Below are positions 8,406 through 19,215 of a DNA stretch of 64,000 bases, in pieces (position 1 is the stretch's first letter; every line of letters starts with the position of its first letter). The translations under genes were made by a program, and so were the position numbers. Source of the DNA: Enterobacterales bacterium CwR94 (GTDB lineage Bacteria; Pseudomonadota; Gammaproteobacteria; Enterobacterales; Enterobacteriaceae); contig KZ478073.1 in assembly GCA_002837195.1 (NCBI GenBank), positions 1-64,000 of the forward strand. The letters run 5' to 3'. Under the pieces are notes generated by a model. That model was not told the origin of the DNA. It made no database searches and worked only from the letters and a program-made list of their open reading frames with translations.

Positions 8406-9779
8406 ATGACGGCAACGCTTCCAGAGTGGGATTTGGCGCTGATCCAAAAATATAATCACGCCGGGCCACGCTATACCTCTTATCCCACCGCGCTGGAGTT
8501 TTCTGAGTCTTATCGGAATACCGATTTCCAGCATGCGGCGCAGCAATATCCCGATCGTCCGCTCTCGCTGTATATCCATATCCCATTCTGCCATCGCCTG
8601 TGCTATTTCTGCGGCTGCAACAAGCAAGTCACGCGTCAGACCCACAAAGCGGCACGCTATCTGGACGTACTGGCAAAAGAGATTGCTGCGCGTGCGCCTC
8701 TCTTCCATCAGCGTCAGGTGACACAGCTGCACTTAGGCGGTGGAACCCCCACGTTTCTTGATAAAGCGCAGATTAGCTTTCTGATGCAGACGCTGCGTCA
8801 GCATTTTCAGTTTGCAGCGGATGCTGAAATCTCCATTGAAGTTGACCCGCGGGAGATTGCGCTGGATATGATGGACCATCTGCACGCGGAAGGGTTTAAC
8901 CGTCTCAGCATGGGTGTGCAAGATTTCAATAAAACCGTGCAGGAACGCGTTAACCGCGTACAGGATGAGGCGTTTATTTTCGATCTGGTTGCCAGGGCGC
9001 GCGCCGTGGGTTTTCGCTCTGTCAGCCTCGATCTCATCTACGGTTTACCGATGCAAACGCGTGAGAGCTTTGCATTTACGCTGCAGCGCGTTATCGCGCT
9101 CAATCCAGACCGTCTGAGCGTGTTTAACTATGCGCACATGCCCGCGCTCTTTGCCGCGCAGCGTAAAATCAATGAGGCCGAGTTGCCGGATGCGGAAACC
9201 AAACTGGGCATTTTGCAGCAAACGATTAAAACGCTAACCGACGCCGGTTATCAGTTTATCGGCATGGATCATTTTGCTCGACCAGAGGATGAACTGGCCG
9301 TGGCGCAGCGTCAGGGCGTGTTGCATCGCAACTTCCAGGGATATACCACGCAAGGCGAATGTGATTTGCTCGGCATGGGCGTGTCCGCTATCAGCATGAT
9401 AGGTGACAGTTATGCGCAGAATGAGAAAGACCTGAATACATGGTACGCCTGCGTTGAACAGCGTGATGAGGCGCTGTGGCGCGGCCTGTTGCTGTCGCAG
9501 GACGATCTTATCCGTCGGGATGTGATTAAAGCGCTGATTTGTAATTTTTCACTCAATACATCGGCGATAGAACAGCAGTATGGATTGGTGTTTCAAACGT
9601 ATTTTGCGGAAGACCTCGCGCTGTTACAGCCCTTAATTCAGGATGGGCTGGTGGAAAGTGAGGCTGAAACACTGCGCGTAACGGCAAAAGGGCGCTTGCT
9701 GATCCGCAATATTTGTATGTGTTTTGACGCTCATATGCGTCAGAAAGTGCGCCAACAGCAATTTTCTCGCGTCATCTAG
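8406..9779 (+). CDS. hemN: Oxygen-independent coproporphyrinogen III oxidase
   Basis: A radical SAM enzyme of anaerobic heme synthesis that oxidatively decarboxylates coproporphyrinogen III to protoporphyrinogen IX. The 457 aa equal the E. coli length. The iron-sulfur motif CHRLCYFC places cysteines at 62, 66 and 69 with a further Cys71 (CGC), as typical of true HemN rather than HemW. LGGGTPTFL and GVQDFN are the SAM-binding segments. The ribosome site AAGGAG (8395-8400) lies inside the end of the upstream small ORF. Confidence 0.97.
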   Translation: MTATLPEWDLALIQKYNHAGPRYTSYPTALEFSESYRNTDFQHAAQQYPDRPLSLYIHIPFCHRLCYFCGCNKQVTRQTHKAARYLDVLAKEIAARAPLFHQRQVTQLHLGGGTPTFLDKAQISFLMQTLRQHFQFAADAEISIEVDPREIALDMMDHLHAEGFNRLSMGVQDFNKTVQERVNRVQDEAFIFDLVARARAVGFRSVSLDLIYGLPMQTRESFAFTLQRVIALNPDRLSVFNYAHMPALFAAQRKINEAELPDAETKLGILQQTIKTLTDAGYQFIGMDHFARPEDELAVAQRQGVLHRNFQGYTTQGECDLLGMGVSAISMIGDSYAQNEKDLNTWYACVEQRDEALWRGLLLSQDDLIRRDVIKALICNFSLNTSAIEQQYGLVFQTYFAEDLALLQPLIQDGLVESEAETLRVTAKGRLLIRNICMCFDAHMRQKVRQQQFSRVI

Positions 9780-9781
9780 TG

Positions 9782-9802
9782 GCTGGGGCATTGCGCCCCA
9801 GC
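9782..9802. terminator. Stem-loop between convergent hemN and glnG
   Basis: GCTGGGGC (9782-9789) pairs with GCCCCAGC (9795-9802), immediately after the hemN stop and 14 bases beyond the glnG stop. No long U tract is present on either side. Confidence 0.55.
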
Positions 9803-9815
9803 GTTAGAAAAGCGT

Positions 9816-11234
9816 TTATTCCATTCCCAATTCTTTCAACTTGCGAGTGAGCGTATTGCGTCCCCAGCCTAATAATCTGGCGGCTTCTTGCTTATGGCCC
9901 TGTGTATGACGCAGGGCTGTCGTTAACAAGGTACGCTCCATTTCTGGCTGGGCTTCTGACAACAGATCTTGATGGCCAGAACGCAGCGCGCGATCGGCCC
10001 ACTGCGCTAACAGCGTTGCCCAGTTATCGGACAAACCTTGTGCAGAAGAGGATTCACTGGTGCTGGTCGTGTTTTCAAACAGCTCTGGCGGTAAATCCTG
10101 AATCAGGACTTCTTGCCCTGCGGCCATGACGGTCAGCCAGCGGCAGGTGTTTTCCAACTGGCGCACGTTACCTGACCAGTGCAGCCGCGTTAATGCCGTT
10201 TCTGTTTCCGCATGCAGAATTTTGGCTTCCACGCCAAGTTCCCGTGCGGCAACTTGCAAGAAATAACGGGCCAAGCGCGGAATGTCCTCACGACGCTCAC
10301 GCAGCGGCGGCAGATGAACGCGAATCACATTCAGGCGATGGAACAGATCCTCACGGAATTTACCCTCTTGCACGCGCAGTTCCAGATTCTGGTGGGTTGC
10401 CGCAATAATTCGCACATCGACTTTAACCGGGGCGTAACCGCCCACGCGATAAAACTGCCCGTCGGCCAGTACGCGTAATAAGCGAGTCTGCACATCCAGA
10501 GGCATATCACCGATTTCATCAAGAAACAGCGTCCCGCCATCTGCTTGTTCAAAACGGCCCTGGCGAATTTGATTCGCGCCGGTAAACGCGCCTTTCTCGT
10601 GGCCAAAAAGCTCCGATTCGATGAGGTCTTTGGGAATGGCTGCCATGTTAAGGGCAATAAACGGCGCTTTGGCGCGTGGACTGTGCCGGTGTAAAGCATG
10701 CGCGACCAACTCTTTACCGGTTCCCGATTCGCCATTGATCAGCACGCTAATAGAGGAGCGTGAAAGACGACCAATAATGCGAAAGACGTCCTGCATCGCC
10801 GGTGCTTCACCGATAATATCGGTGGTTGGGCCGCTTATTGGCGCATTACGCGGTTGCTGCTGTTCCTGATAATGACTGATGGCGCGATCAACTAACGCCA
10901 CGGCTTCGTCGATATCAAAGGGTTTCGGCAGATAATCAAAAGCACCTTGTTGATAGGCGCTAACCGCGGCGTCTAAATCGGAGTGCGCCGTCATGATTAT
11001 TACCGGCAGCATTGGATGGCGTTGTTTAATCTGCTTTAACAACGCCAGCCCATCGAGGCCGGGCATGCGAATATCCGACAGCAAAACGTCCGGTGTCTTG
11101 GTCGATAAGGCATCCAGCACTTCGCTGGCACTTTCAAAGGTCGTACAGCTCAATCCCGCTCCCGTGAGTGCGCGTTCAAGCACCCAGCGGATGGAGCTGT
11201 CGTCATCGACGATCCAAACTATCCCTCGTTGCAT
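9816..11234 (-). CDS. glnG: Nitrogen response regulator NtrC (NR(I))
   Basis: A sigma-54-dependent activator of nitrogen assimilation genes. The 472 aa comprise a receiver domain (phosphoacceptor Asp54 in LLSDIRMPG), an AAA+ domain with Walker A GESGTGKE and the GAFTGA loop contacting sigma-54, and a Fis-type HTH at the C-terminus ([21 protein letters not shown]). The start is the ATG at 11234, giving [12 protein letters not shown] as in E. coli; a longer in-frame extension overlaps glnL and is not used. It is the last gene of glnA-glnL-glnG, eight bases after glnL. Confidence 0.97.
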   Translation of the reverse strand: MQRGIVWIVDDDSSIRWVLERALTGAGLSCTTFESASEVLDALSTKTPDVLLSDIRMPGLDGLALLKQIKQRHPMLPVIIMTAHSDLDAAVSAYQQGAFDYLPKPFDIDEAVALVDRAISHYQEQQQPRNAPISGPTTDIIGEAPAMQDVFRIIGRLSRSSISVLINGESGTGKELVAHALHRHSPRAKAPFIALNMAAIPKDLIESELFGHEKGAFTGANQIRQGRFEQADGGTLFLDEIGDMPLDVQTRLLRVLADGQFYRVGGYAPVKVDVRIIAATHQNLELRVQEGKFREDLFHRLNVIRVHLPPLRERREDIPRLARYFLQVAARELGVEAKILHAETETALTRLHWSGNVRQLENTCRWLTVMAAGQEVLIQDLPPELFENTTSTSESSSAQGLSDNWATLLAQWADRALRSGHQDLLSEAQPEMERTLLTTALRHTQGHKQEAARLLGWGRNTLTRKLKELGME

Positions 11235-11241
11235 AAGAACC

Positions 11242-12291
11242 TCACTGGCGAAGCGGCAGGAACACCGAAAACTCGGTATGGCCTGGCCAACTGTTGTATT
11301 CAATTTTTCCTGAATGCTGATCAATCAGGCTGCGGGCAATCGACAGTCCTAAACCCGTGCCGCCTTCGCGGCCGCTGACCATCGGGTAAAACAGGGTATC
11401 TTGTAAATGGGCCGGAATGCCGGGGCCGTCATCTTCAATATCAATGCGCGCCAGCAGGCGGTAACGTATGCCGTGTAACGTGAGCTGAAAGGCGGTGCGC
11501 GTACGCAGCGTGATGGTGCCACCTTCTTCTCCCAGCGCCTGCATCGCATTTCTAACGATATTTAACAGCACTTGTTCAATTTGATCCGGGTCGTGCGGTA
11601 ACTCTGGCAGGCTGGGATCGTAATCGCGGACTAGCGTGATATTTTCCGGCAACTCCATGGAAACCAGATTGAATACGCGTTCAGCGACCTGATGAATACT
11701 TTGCGTAATATGCATGCCCGGTTGCTGCGGGCCCAGTAAACGATCCACCAAATTACGCAGGCGGTCGGCCTGCTCAATAATGACTTTGGTATATTCGGTC
11801 AGGGATGGGTCGGGCAGGGCACGGCTCAATAGCTGTGCGGCGCCACGTAAGCCACCCAGAGGATTTTTAATCTCGTGGGCCAGTCCGCGTACTAAATCAC
11901 GCGCCGCCACTTGCTGGGCATGCTGGAGCTGCTCCTGGCTGAGACGACGTTGGTTGTCCATCGGCGCCATTTCCAACAGTGTCAGGCCATCTGGCAAGCG
12001 TTGGGCTGTCAGCGCCATAATATGGGCGCGGCCATCAACCACCAGGGTCACTTCACTGTCGGTAAAACCTTGTCCGGTACTCAGGCTCTCGCGCATCACT
12101 TCAACATTGAGCGAGAAATACCCCATTAAATCGGGAAGCGGTGTACCAAATAATTTACGAGAGCTTTGTGCTAACAGCTGCTGTGCAGCCGGATTGGCGT
12201 AATTGATCACCAAATCATCATCGACCAGCAAAATGCTGTTAATGAGAGAATTTAGAATTTGCCCGGCATCGGGCAGTGTTTCGGCTGCCAT
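11242..12291 (-). CDS. glnL: Nitrogen sensor histidine kinase/phosphatase NtrB (NR(II))
   Basis: NtrB phosphorylates NtrC when nitrogen is limiting and, bound to PII, dephosphorylates it. The 349 aa equal the E. coli length: an N-terminal PAS domain (about 10-115), the dimerisation/phosphoacceptor helix with His139 in [12 protein letters not shown], and the ATPase domain with [27 protein letters not shown] and [10 protein letters not shown]. It has no membrane segment. A perfect NtrC palindrome sits upstream at 12312-12328. Confidence 0.97.
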   Translation of the reverse strand: MAAETLPDAGQILNSLINSILLVDDDLVINYANPAAQQLLAQSSRKLFGTPLPDLMGYFSLNVEVMRESLSTGQGFTDSEVTLVVDGRAHIMALTAQRLPDGLTLLEMAPMDNQRRLSQEQLQHAQQVAARDLVRGLAHEIKNPLGGLRGAAQLLSRALPDPSLTEYTKVIIEQADRLRNLVDRLLGPQQPGMHITQSIHQVAERVFNLVSMELPENITLVRDYDPSLPELPHDPDQIEQVLLNIVRNAMQALGEEGGTITLRTRTAFQLTLHGIRYRLLARIDIEDDGPGIPAHLQDTLFYPMVSGREGGTGLGLSIARSLIDQHSGKIEYNSWPGHTEFSVFLPLRQ

Positions 12292-12311
12292 ACAGCGAAC
12301 TCCCGAACGGA

Positions 12312-12328
12312 TGCACTATTTCGGTGCA
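12312..12328 (-). promoter_or_regulatory. NtrC binding site in the glnL promoter
   Basis: TGCACTATTTCGGTGCA has both half-sites (TGCAC and GTGCA) in the 17-bp NtrC spacing. It lies 21 bases upstream of glnL, where in E. coli NtrC represses the secondary promoter glnLp. Confidence 0.85.
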
Positions 12329-12378
12329 TTATAGTGATTTAGCCCGGTATCATCATCCTTAACGACAGTTTTGCGGTG

Positions 12379-12403
12379 AAAAAAGCCCATCCGAAGATGG
12401 GCT
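12379..12403 (-). terminator. glnA terminator/attenuator
   Basis: Read on the minus strand, AGCCCATC and GATGGGCT form an 8-bp stem with loop TTCG, followed by six U. It separates glnA from glnLG, so most transcripts should end here and some read through, as in E. coli. Confidence 0.88.
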
Positions 12404-12437
12404 GAAAGTTTCCACGGCAACAAAAAACATCAAACCA

Positions 12438-13847
12438 TTAAACGCTGTAGTACAACTCGAACTCAACGGGGTGCGGCGTCATACGCACGCGGTCCATCTC
12501 TGCTTTACGCAGTTCAATGTAGGCTTCGATAGCGTCGTCAGTGAACACGCCACCACGGGTCAGGAACTCGCGGTCTTCGTTCAGTGCTGCCAGCGCTTCG
12601 TCCAGAGAACCGGCCACTTTTGGAATCTCAGCTTCTTCTTCCGGCGGCAGGTCATACAGGTTTTTGTCCATCGCATCGCCAGGGTGGATCTTGTTGATGA
12701 TGCCGTCCAGGCCAGCCATCAGCAGCGCCGCGAAGCACAGGTATGGGTTAGCCGCTGGATCCGGGAAGCGCGCTTCGATACGACGTGCTTTCGGGCTGGC
12801 AACCACTGGGATACGGATAGAAGCAGAACGGTTACGGGCAGAGTAAGCCAGCATAACAGGCGCTTCGTAGCCAGGGACCAGACGCTTATAGGAGTTAGTG
12901 GTCGGGTTCGCCAGGGCGTTAATGGCTTTCGCGTGCTTGATAACACCGCCGATGTAGAACAGTGCCATTTCAGACAGGCCGCCGTATTTGTCGCCCGCGA
13001 ACAGGTTAGTTCCGTCTTTAGACAGAGACATATGGCAGTGCATACCAGAACCGTTATCGCCAAACATAGGTTTTGGCATAAAGGTGGCGGTTTTGCCATA
13101 AGCGTGCGCAACGTTGTGCACGACATATTTGTAGATCTGAATTTCGTCCGCTTTCTTGGTCATGGTGTTGAAGCGGGTTGCCACTTCGTTCTGACCTGCA
13201 GTCGCTACTTCGTGGTGGTGAGCTTCAACCACCAGGCCCATTTGCTCCATGGTCAGACACATTGCAGAACGGATGTCCTGTGAAGAGTCGACCGGTGGCA
13301 CTGGGAAGTAACCGCCTTTCAGACCTGGACGGTGACCTTTGTTACCGCCTTCGTACTCTTTACCGGTGTTCCAGCACGCTTCGATATCGTCGATAGCAAC
13401 GTGTGAACCGGAAGTCGATGAACCGAAACGGATGTCATCGAACAGGAAGAATTCTGGCTCTGGGCCAAACAGAACGGTGTCTGCGATGCCAGAAGAGCGC
13501 AGGAAATCTTCAGCGCGCTTGGCAATGGAACGTGGGTCACGGTCGTAACCTTGCATGGTGCCGGGTTCCAGGATGTCGCAACGAATGATCAGGGTAGAAT
13601 CTTCGAAGAACGGGTCGATAACCGCGGTGGATGCGTCAGGCATCAGCACCATGTCAGACTCATTGATGCCTTTCCAGCCGCCGATGGAAGAACCATCGAA
13701 CATTTTGCCTTCTTCGAAGAAGTCAGCGTTAACCTGATGAGCAGGGATAGTTACATGCTGCTCTTTACCTTTGGTATCAGTAAAGCGCAGATCAACAAAC
13801 TTAACTTCATGCTCGTTCATCATCGACAGAACGTGTTCAGCGGACAT
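12438..13847 (-). CDS. glnA: Glutamine synthetase, type I
   Basis: This enzyme makes glutamine from glutamate, ammonia and ATP as a dodecamer. The 469 aa equal the E. coli length. Visible signatures are [17 protein letters not shown], the ATP-binding [17 protein letters not shown], and [14 protein letters not shown], which contains the adenylylated tyrosine (Tyr397 in E. coli), so activity should be controlled by GlnE/GlnB. The start has a clean GGAGAG upstream. Promoter and NtrC sites lie between 13990 and 14135. Confidence 0.98.
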   Translation of the reverse strand: MSAEHVLSMMNEHEVKFVDLRFTDTKGKEQHVTIPAHQVNADFFEEGKMFDGSSIGGWKGINESDMVLMPDASTAVIDPFFEDSTLIIRCDILEPGTMQGYDRDPRSIAKRAEDFLRSSGIADTVLFGPEPEFFLFDDIRFGSSTSGSHVAIDDIEACWNTGKEYEGGNKGHRPGLKGGYFPVPPVDSSQDIRSAMCLTMEQMGLVVEAHHHEVATAGQNEVATRFNTMTKKADEIQIYKYVVHNVAHAYGKTATFMPKPMFGDNGSGMHCHMSLSKDGTNLFAGDKYGGLSEMALFYIGGVIKHAKAINALANPTTNSYKRLVPGYEAPVMLAYSARNRSASIRIPVVASPKARRIEARFPDPAANPYLCFAALLMAGLDGIINKIHPGDAMDKNLYDLPPEEEAEIPKVAGSLDEALAALNEDREFLTRGGVFTDDAIEAYIELRKAEMDRVRMTPHPVEFELYYSV

Positions 13848-13997
13848 ACTTAACTCTCCTGGAAATTGTCATTGTCGTCGTGGTTAGAGAACTTCACGGC
13901 GTGAGTCGCATATTTTGCAACCACCACCGATAATAAAGATCTCTGACAAGCTATCAACCGTTGTGGAAACTGCCGTTTTTCGCTTGGTATAATGATT

Positions 13998-14013
13998 GCG
14001 AAATCCATGCCAA
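13998..14013 (-). promoter_or_regulatory. Sigma-54 promoter glnAp2
   Basis: The minus strand reads TTGGCATGGATTTCGC, matching TTGGCA-N6-TCGC of E. coli glnAp2, with GG at 14011-14010 and GC at 13999-13998. The inferred start of transcription is near 13986, giving a leader of about 140 bases before glnA. Confidence 0.85.
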
Positions 14014-14067
14014 CTTTTATCTGAGGGCAAAAAGCCCTACTATTGCGCCCTTTCCTGTAACGGACTC

Positions 14068-14135
14068 TGCACCAAGATGGTTATCTTGCACCAAATAAGT
14101 GCGTGTGAGTGATCTTTGGGCACTGTTTTGGTGCA
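14068..14135 (-). promoter_or_regulatory. Cluster of NtrC sites upstream of glnA
   Basis: Three 17-bp NtrC-like sites are visible: 14119-14135 (one mismatch to the TGCAC/GTGCA palindrome), 14087-14103 (weaker right half) and 14068-14084 (left half TGCACC intact). Measured from the inferred start near 13986, their centres are about -141, -109 and -90. These are essentially the -140, -108 and -89 positions known for E. coli glnAp2. The rest of 13848-14281 holds the typA promoter region (TACAAT at 14243-14248) and no gene. Confidence 0.8.
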
Positions 14136-14281
14136 AAAAAGCGATTGCGTCAATTTTTTGCACTGAAAAAGGGTGTGTTTCAATCGACAACGCAAATTGT
14201 CAGCGAAAAGTGTGATCGGGTTCTGTATTCCGATTAATCCGTGTACAATAACGCGCTATTTCTAATGCCTGAGGCAAAGTT

Positions 14282-16105
14282 GTGATCGAAAATCTGCGTA
14301 ACATCGCCATCATTGCGCACGTTGACCATGGGAAAACGACCCTGGTTGATAAGCTGCTCCAGCAATCCGGTACTTTTGATGCCCGTACTGAAGCAACTGA
14401 ACGTGTGATGGACTCCAACGATTTGGAGAAAGAGCGTGGGATTACCATCCTCGCTAAAAACACCGCTATCAAATGGAATGACTACCGTATCAATATCGTT
14501 GATACCCCAGGACACGCCGACTTCGGTGGTGAGGTAGAGCGTGTGATGTCTATGGTTGATTCGGTGCTCCTCGTCGTTGACGCGATGGATGGCCCAATGC
14601 CACAGACGCGCTTCGTAACCAAAAAAGCGTTCGCTAACGGTCTGAAGCCGATTGTTGTTATCAACAAGGTTGACCGTCCTGGCGCACGTCCTGACTGGGT
14701 TGTTGATCAGGTATTTGACCTGTTCGTTAACCTGGATGCGACTGACGAGCAGTTAGATTTCCCTATCGTTTTCGCTTCTGCGCTGAACGGTATCGCGGGC
14801 CTTGATCACACCGACATGGCTGACGACATGACGCCGCTGTATGAAGCGATCGTCAAGCACGTGTCTCCGCCTCAGGTTGAAGTTGAAGCGCCACTGCAGA
14901 TGCAAATCTCCCAGTTGGACTACAACAACTATTTGGGCGTTATCGGCATTGGCCGCATCAAGCGCGGTAAAATCAAGCCGAACCAACAAGTGACCATCGT
15001 TGATAGCGAAGGCAAAACCCGTAACGGTAAAGTCGGTAAAGTGCTGGGCCATTTAGGTCTGGAACGTATCGAAACAGCGGAAGCGGAAGCCGGCGATATC
15101 GTCGCGATCACCGGTCTGGGCGAACTGAACATCTCCGACACCATCTGTGACACACAGAATGTGGAAGCGCTGCCAGCGCTGAGCGTGGATGAGCCAACCG
15201 TCACCATGTTCTTCAACGTCAACACCTCGCCGTTCTGTGGTAAAGAAGGTAAGTTTGTGACGTCTCGTCAGATCCTTGACCGCCTGAACAAAGAGCTGGT
15301 GCACAACGTGGCACTGCGTGTAGAAGAAACCGAAGATGCTGACGCGTTCCGCGTTTCAGGTCGTGGTGAACTGCACCTGTCCGTGTTGATCGAAAACATG
15401 CGTCGTGAAGGTTTCGAGCTGGCGGTATCCCGTCCAAAAGTTATCTTCCGCGAATTTGAAGGCCGCAAGCAAGAGCCATTCGAAAACGTGACGCTGGACA
15501 TCGAAGAAACCCACCAGGGTTCTGTGATGCAAGCCATGGGTGAGCGTAAAGCTGACCTGAAAAACATGGATCCAGATGGCAAGGGCCGCGTACGTTTAGA
15601 CTACGTGATCCCAAGCCGTGGCCTGATCGGCTTCCGTAACGAATTCATGACCATGACTTCCGGTACCGGTCTGCTGTACTCCACCTTCAGCCACTACGAC
15701 GATGTGCGTCAGGGCGAAGTGGGTCAGCGTCAGAACGGCGTACTGATCTCTAACGGCCAGGGTAAAGCGGTTGCGTTCGCCCTGTACAGCCTGCAAGATC
15801 GCGGTAAGTTGTTCCTGGGTCACGGTGCAGAAGTCTATGAAGGCCAAATCATCGGTATTCACAGCCGTTCTAACGACCTGACCGTCAACTGTCTGACCGG
15901 TAAGAAGCTGACCAACATGCGTGCTTCAGGTACGGATGAAGCGACCACGCTGGTACCACCTCAGAAGATGACACTGGAACAAGCCATCGAATTTATCGAT
16001 GACGACGAACTGGTTGAAGTTACGCCACAGTCTGTGCGTATCCGTAAGCGTCACCTGACCGAGAACGACCGTAAGCGTGCTTCTCGTGGCGGTAAAGAGA
16101 GCTAA
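14282..16105 (+). CDS. typA: Ribosome-associated GTPase TypA/BipA
   Basis: A translational GTPase of the EF-G/LepA class involved in 50S assembly at low temperature and in stress and virulence gene expression. The 607 aa equal the E. coli length. G1 AHVDHGKTT is at residues 11-19, G3 DTPGHADF follows at about 75, and G4 NKVD at about 128. The EF-G-like domains III and V and the BipA-specific C-terminal domain complete the protein. Translation starts at GTG 14282 with GAGG upstream. It is divergent from glnA. Confidence 0.97.
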   Translation: MIENLRNIAIIAHVDHGKTTLVDKLLQQSGTFDARTEATERVMDSNDLEKERGITILAKNTAIKWNDYRINIVDTPGHADFGGEVERVMSMVDSVLLVVDAMDGPMPQTRFVTKKAFANGLKPIVVINKVDRPGARPDWVVDQVFDLFVNLDATDEQLDFPIVFASALNGIAGLDHTDMADDMTPLYEAIVKHVSPPQVEVEAPLQMQISQLDYNNYLGVIGIGRIKRGKIKPNQQVTIVDSEGKTRNGKVGKVLGHLGLERIETAEAEAGDIVAITGLGELNISDTICDTQNVEALPALSVDEPTVTMFFNVNTSPFCGKEGKFVTSRQILDRLNKELVHNVALRVEETEDADAFRVSGRGELHLSVLIENMRREGFELAVSRPKVIFREFEGRKQEPFENVTLDIEETHQGSVMQAMGERKADLKNMDPDGKGRVRLDYVIPSRGLIGFRNEFMTMTSGTGLLYSTFSHYDDVRQGEVGQRQNGVLISNGQGKAVAFALYSLQDRGKLFLGHGAEVYEGQIIGIHSRSNDLTVNCLTGKKLTNMRASGTDEATTLVPPQKMTLEQAIEFIDDDELVEVTPQSVRIRKRHLTENDRKRASRGGKES

Positions 16106-16123
16106 TCTCTGACACGATGCGTT

Positions 16124-16153
16124 AAATAGCCCCTGTTCAGGGGCTATTTTTTT
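16124..16153 (+). terminator. typA terminator
   Basis: AAATAGCCCC (16124-16133) pairs with GGGGCTATTT (16140-16149), continuing into a run of seven or more T. Confidence 0.92.
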
Positions 16154-16297
16154 GTCTGTTATCCTGTGCGCTGTCCCGCAAAGTTGCCGAAACCTCTCCC
16201 GGTTTTCACTGATTTTTGGCTGGCCTTCTCTCCCCGACTGTTCACCTCCATGATTTACCGCTAGAGTGATTATTCACCGGAACAAATGGAGACGATC

Positions 16298-16897
16298 ATG
16301 TTGTATATCTTTGATCTTGGTAACGTCATTGTGGATATTGATTTTAACCGGGTTCTCGGGGTCTGGAGTGATCTCGGGCGTGTGCCCCTCGCCACGCTGC
16401 AAAGCCGCTTCACGATGGGTGAGGCATTTGAGCAGCATGAGCGCGGTGAAATTAGCGATGAGACGTTTAAAGAAAAAATTTGTGATGAACTTGGGCTGCT
16501 GGGCCTGAGTTATGAGCAGTTTGCCAAAGGCTGGCAGGCGATTTTTGTGGGCGTGCGTCCTGAGACCCTTGCGCTAATGCAAAAATTGCGTCAGGAGGGA
16601 CACCGGGTGGTGGTGCTCTCAAACACCAATAAACTGCACACCGAATTCTGGCCGACCCAGTATCCCGAAGTCCACGCCGCTGCCGATCACGTCTATTTAT
16701 CGCAGGAACTGGGCATGCGAAAACCGGAACCTGAAATCTATCAGCATGTGCTGCAGCAAGAAGGTTTTGCGGCTCACGACGCGACTTTCTTCGATGACAA
16801 TGCGGCGAATGTGGCTGCTGCACAGGCGCTGGGCATTAACAGTGTGCTGGTGGAAAACAAAGACAGCGTGCCGCACTGGTTTTCTGCCCTGAAATGA
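16298..16897 (+). CDS. yihX: HAD-family alpha-D-glucose-1-phosphate phosphatase YihX
   Basis: A cytoplasmic haloacid-dehalogenase-like phosphatase; the E. coli enzyme hydrolyses alpha-glucose-1-phosphate. The 199 aa equal the E. coli length. HAD motif I is [11 protein letters not shown] (residues 5-15), motif II is VVLSNTN, and motif IV is [12 protein letters not shown]. The ATG at 16298 is chosen because GGAGA (16288-16292) is well spaced and the N-terminus then matches [10 protein letters not shown]. Its stop overlaps the start of yihY (ATGA). Confidence 0.94.
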   Translation: MLYIFDLGNVIVDIDFNRVLGVWSDLGRVPLATLQSRFTMGEAFEQHERGEISDETFKEKICDELGLLGLSYEQFAKGWQAIFVGVRPETLALMQKLRQEGHRVVVLSNTNKLHTEFWPTQYPEVHAAADHVYLSQELGMRKPEPEIYQHVLQQEGFAAHDATFFDDNAANVAAAQALGINSVLVENKDSVPHWFSALK

Positions 16898-17739
16898 AAG
16901 GACTACGCGTATTCCGCTGCTGGTTGCATCTGCTCTGGCGGCGTATTGATGCGGACAACATGACGGTACTGGCGGGAAATCTGGCCTTTGTGTCACTGCT
17001 CTCGCTGGTGCCGCTGATTGCCGTGGTGTTTGCACTGTTTGCTGCGTTTCCGGTGTTTGCGGATGTCAGCGTGCAGTTGAAGAGTTTTATCTTTAATAAC
17101 TTTATGCCCGCGACCGGCACGGCGATCCAGGCGTATCTGGAGCAGTTCGTGGCCAACGTCAATCGCATGACGGCAGTCGGGGCGATTGGCTTAATTGTGA
17201 CGGCACTGCTCCTAATGCACTCCATTGACAGTGCGCTCAACGTGATTTGGCGCAGTAAGCAGCACCGCCCACTGGTGTACTCTTTTGCCGTCTATTGGAT
17301 GATCCTCACGTTGGGGCCTTTACTGGCAGGCGCCAGTATTGCCATCAGTTCCTATCTCTTGTCGATGCGCTGGCTGGCAGAGAGTGGCGTCAACAGCCTG
17401 GTTGATGAAGTGCTGCGCATTTTCCCGTTGCTGCTCTCCTGGCTCTCCTTTTGGCTGTTGTACAGTATTGTGCCTGTAGCACGGGTGCCAGGGCGCGATG
17501 CGCTCATCGGGGCGCTGGTGGCTGGGTTACTCTTTGAACTGGGGAAAAAAGCGTTTGCACTGTATGTCACTATGTTTCCGTCGTATCAGTTGATTTACGG
17601 CGTACTGGCGGTCGTGCCCATTCTGTTTTTATGGGTCTACTGGACGTGGTGCATTGTTTTACTGGGGGCGGAAATTACGGTTACCCTCGGCGAATACCGC
17701 AAGTTAAAAGAACAAAACGAAAATAATGAGGTTGCATGA
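16894..17739 (+). CDS. yihY: YihY family inner-membrane protein
   Basis: A polytopic inner-membrane protein of the YihY/BrkB (UPF0761) family, 281 aa (290 in E. coli). About six hydrophobic helices are visible, starting at [21 protein letters not shown] near residue 33. The family signatures [22 protein letters not shown] and [13 protein letters not shown] are present. It was once misnamed ribonuclease BN, an activity that belongs to ElaC. Function is not established. It overlaps yihX and dtd by ATGA at both ends, so the three genes are translationally linked. Confidence 0.93.
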   Translation: MKGLRVFRCWLHLLWRRIDADNMTVLAGNLAFVSLLSLVPLIAVVFALFAAFPVFADVSVQLKSFIFNNFMPATGTAIQAYLEQFVANVNRMTAVGAIGLIVTALLLMHSIDSALNVIWRSKQHRPLVYSFAVYWMILTLGPLLAGASIAISSYLLSMRWLAESGVNSLVDEVLRIFPLLLSWLSFWLLYSIVPVARVPGRDALIGALVAGLLFELGKKAFALYVTMFPSYQLIYGVLAVVPILFLWVYWTWCIVLLGAEITVTLGEYRKLKEQNENNEVA

Positions 17740-18173
17740 TTGCATTGATCCAACGCGCGCTGAATGCCAGCGTCACGGTTTCAGGAGAGACCGTTGGAGA
17801 AATTGGCCCTGGATTACTGATTCTGTTGGGTGTGGAGCAAGAGGACGATGAACAAAAAGCCCAGCGGCTGTGCGAGAAAGTCCTGAGCTATCGCATTTTT
17901 AGCGATGAGAACGGCAAAATGAACCTCAACGTGCAACAAGCCGGTGGCAGCGTGTTAGTGGTCTCGCAATTTACGCTGGCCGCAGACACGCAAAAAGGCA
18001 ATCGGCCGGGATTCTCACGCGGCGCCGAACCCGGTGAAGCGAACCGTTTGTACGAATATTTTGCAGATCACTGCCGCAAGCAAGGTGTGGCAACTGAAAC
18101 GGGCCGCTTTGCCGCCGACATGCAGGTCGCGCTGGTCAATGATGGCCCAGTCACCTTTTGGTTACAGGTGTGA
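17736..18173 (+). CDS. dtd: D-aminoacyl-tRNA deacylase
   Basis: Dtd removes D-amino acids and glycine mischarged on tRNAs. The 145 aa equal the E. coli length. Both active-site signatures are present: [15 protein letters not shown] (about 69-83) and the cross-subunit Gly-cisPro motif in [13 protein letters not shown] at the C-terminus. It overlaps the yihY stop by ATGA. Confidence 0.97.
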   Translation: MIALIQRALNASVTVSGETVGEIGPGLLILLGVEQEDDEQKAQRLCEKVLSYRIFSDENGKMNLNVQQAGGSVLVVSQFTLAADTQKGNRPGFSRGAEPGEANRLYEYFADHCRKQGVATETGRFAADMQVALVNDGPVTFWLQV

Positions 18174-18232
18174 GGCAGCTCGCCGAGCGGCAATGGAACA
18201 GCCTGGCAAGCTCTGAAAGAGAGAACCATTTT

Positions 18233-19171
18233 ATGTATCACCTTCGTGTACCCGAAACGGAAGAGGAACTGGCTATCTATTACCAGTTCCGCTGGGAGAT
18301 GTTACGTAAGCCTCTGCATCAGCCACAGGGCTCTGAACGCGATGCCTGGGATGCGATGGCTCACCACCAAATGGTGGTCGACGAACAAGGTAATCCGGTG
18401 GCGATTGGGCGCTTGTACACCAATGCGGATAACGAAGCCTCGATTCGTTTCCTGGCGGTTCATCCCAGCGTGCAGGGCAAAGGGTTGGGCACGCTGGTCG
18501 CCATGACGCTGGAGTCTGTCGCCCGTCAGGAGGGCGTTAAGCGCGTCACCTGTAGCGCCCGCGAAGATGCCGTGGAGTTCTTTTCTAAGCTCGGTTACGT
18601 CAATCAGGGCGAAATTACGGCGCCGCAAACCACGCCGCTGCGCCATTTTCTGATGATCAAACCGGTGGCAACGCTGGATGATATCTTGCACCGCGCCGAC
18701 TGGTGTGGGCAGCTTCAGCAAGCCTGGTACGACAATATTCCGCTCAGTGAGAAAATGGGTGTGCGTATCACGCAATACACCGGGCAAAAATTTATCACCA
18801 CCATGCCGGAAACGGGCAACCAAAATCCGCACCACACGCTGTTTGCGGGCAGCTTGTTCTCGCTGGCAACGCTCACCGGTTGGGGATTGATCTGGCTGTT
18901 ACTGCGTGAGCGTCATCTGGGCGGCACCATTATTCTGGCTGATGCGCATATCCGTTATAGCAAACCGATCACCGGAAAACCCGGAGCGGTAGCCGATCTG
19001 CGCACCTTGAGTGGTGATTTAGACCGCCTTGCCCGTGGGCGTAAAGCCCGTGTGCAAATGGAAGTCGAATTGTATGGTAATGATGAGTGTGGCGCGGTAT
19101 TCGAAGGTGTGTATATCGTATTGCCCGCCGATCCCAACGGGCCTTTAGAAGAGGGCGGTTGCGGTTTCTGA
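18233..19171 (+). CDS. fabY: GNAT/hotdog fusion protein FabY (YiiD)
   Basis: A two-domain protein: an N-terminal GNAT domain (about 1-145, with the acetyl-CoA loop VQGKGLGT near residue 82) and a C-terminal hotdog thioesterase-like domain (from about 165, [21 protein letters not shown]). The E. coli homologue has been linked to malonyl-ACP decarboxylation that supplies acetyl groups to start fatty acid synthesis; I recall this rather than see it. With the ATG at 18233 the product is 312 aa and matches E. coli from MYHLRVP on. An upstream GTG at 18170, overlapping the dtd stop, would add 21 residues and cannot be excluded. Confidence 0.9.
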   Translation: MYHLRVPETEEELAIYYQFRWEMLRKPLHQPQGSERDAWDAMAHHQMVVDEQGNPVAIGRLYTNADNEASIRFLAVHPSVQGKGLGTLVAMTLESVARQEGVKRVTCSAREDAVEFFSKLGYVNQGEITAPQTTPLRHFLMIKPVATLDDILHRADWCGQLQQAWYDNIPLSEKMGVRITQYTGQKFITTMPETGNQNPHHTLFAGSLFSLATLTGWGLIWLLLRERHLGGTIILADAHIRYSKPITGKPGAVADLRTLSGDLDRLARGRKARVQMEVELYGNDECGAVFEGVYIVLPADPNGPLEEGGCGF

Positions 19172-19180
19172 TCCCGCGAC

Positions 19181-19207
19181 GGCGGGAGGCGTTTCGCTCC
19201 TCCCGCC
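19181..19207. terminator. Stem-loop between convergent fabY and yicH
   Basis: GGCGGGAGG (19181-19189) pairs perfectly with CCTCCCGCC (19199-19207). It lies 10 bases after the fabY stop and just beyond the yicH stop. No U tract follows. Confidence 0.6.
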
Positions 19208-19215
19208 CCAGTGCA

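Noticed and set aside
11235-11324. 30-codon N-terminal extension of glnG
   Set aside because: It overlaps the glnL coding end, and NtrC proteins begin MQRGIVW at 11234.
12471-13283. Long open frame of 270 codons on the plus strand opposite glnA
   Set aside because: It lies wholly antisense to a highly conserved gene and its composition follows the third-codon GC pattern of glnA; no ribosome site or recognisable motif.
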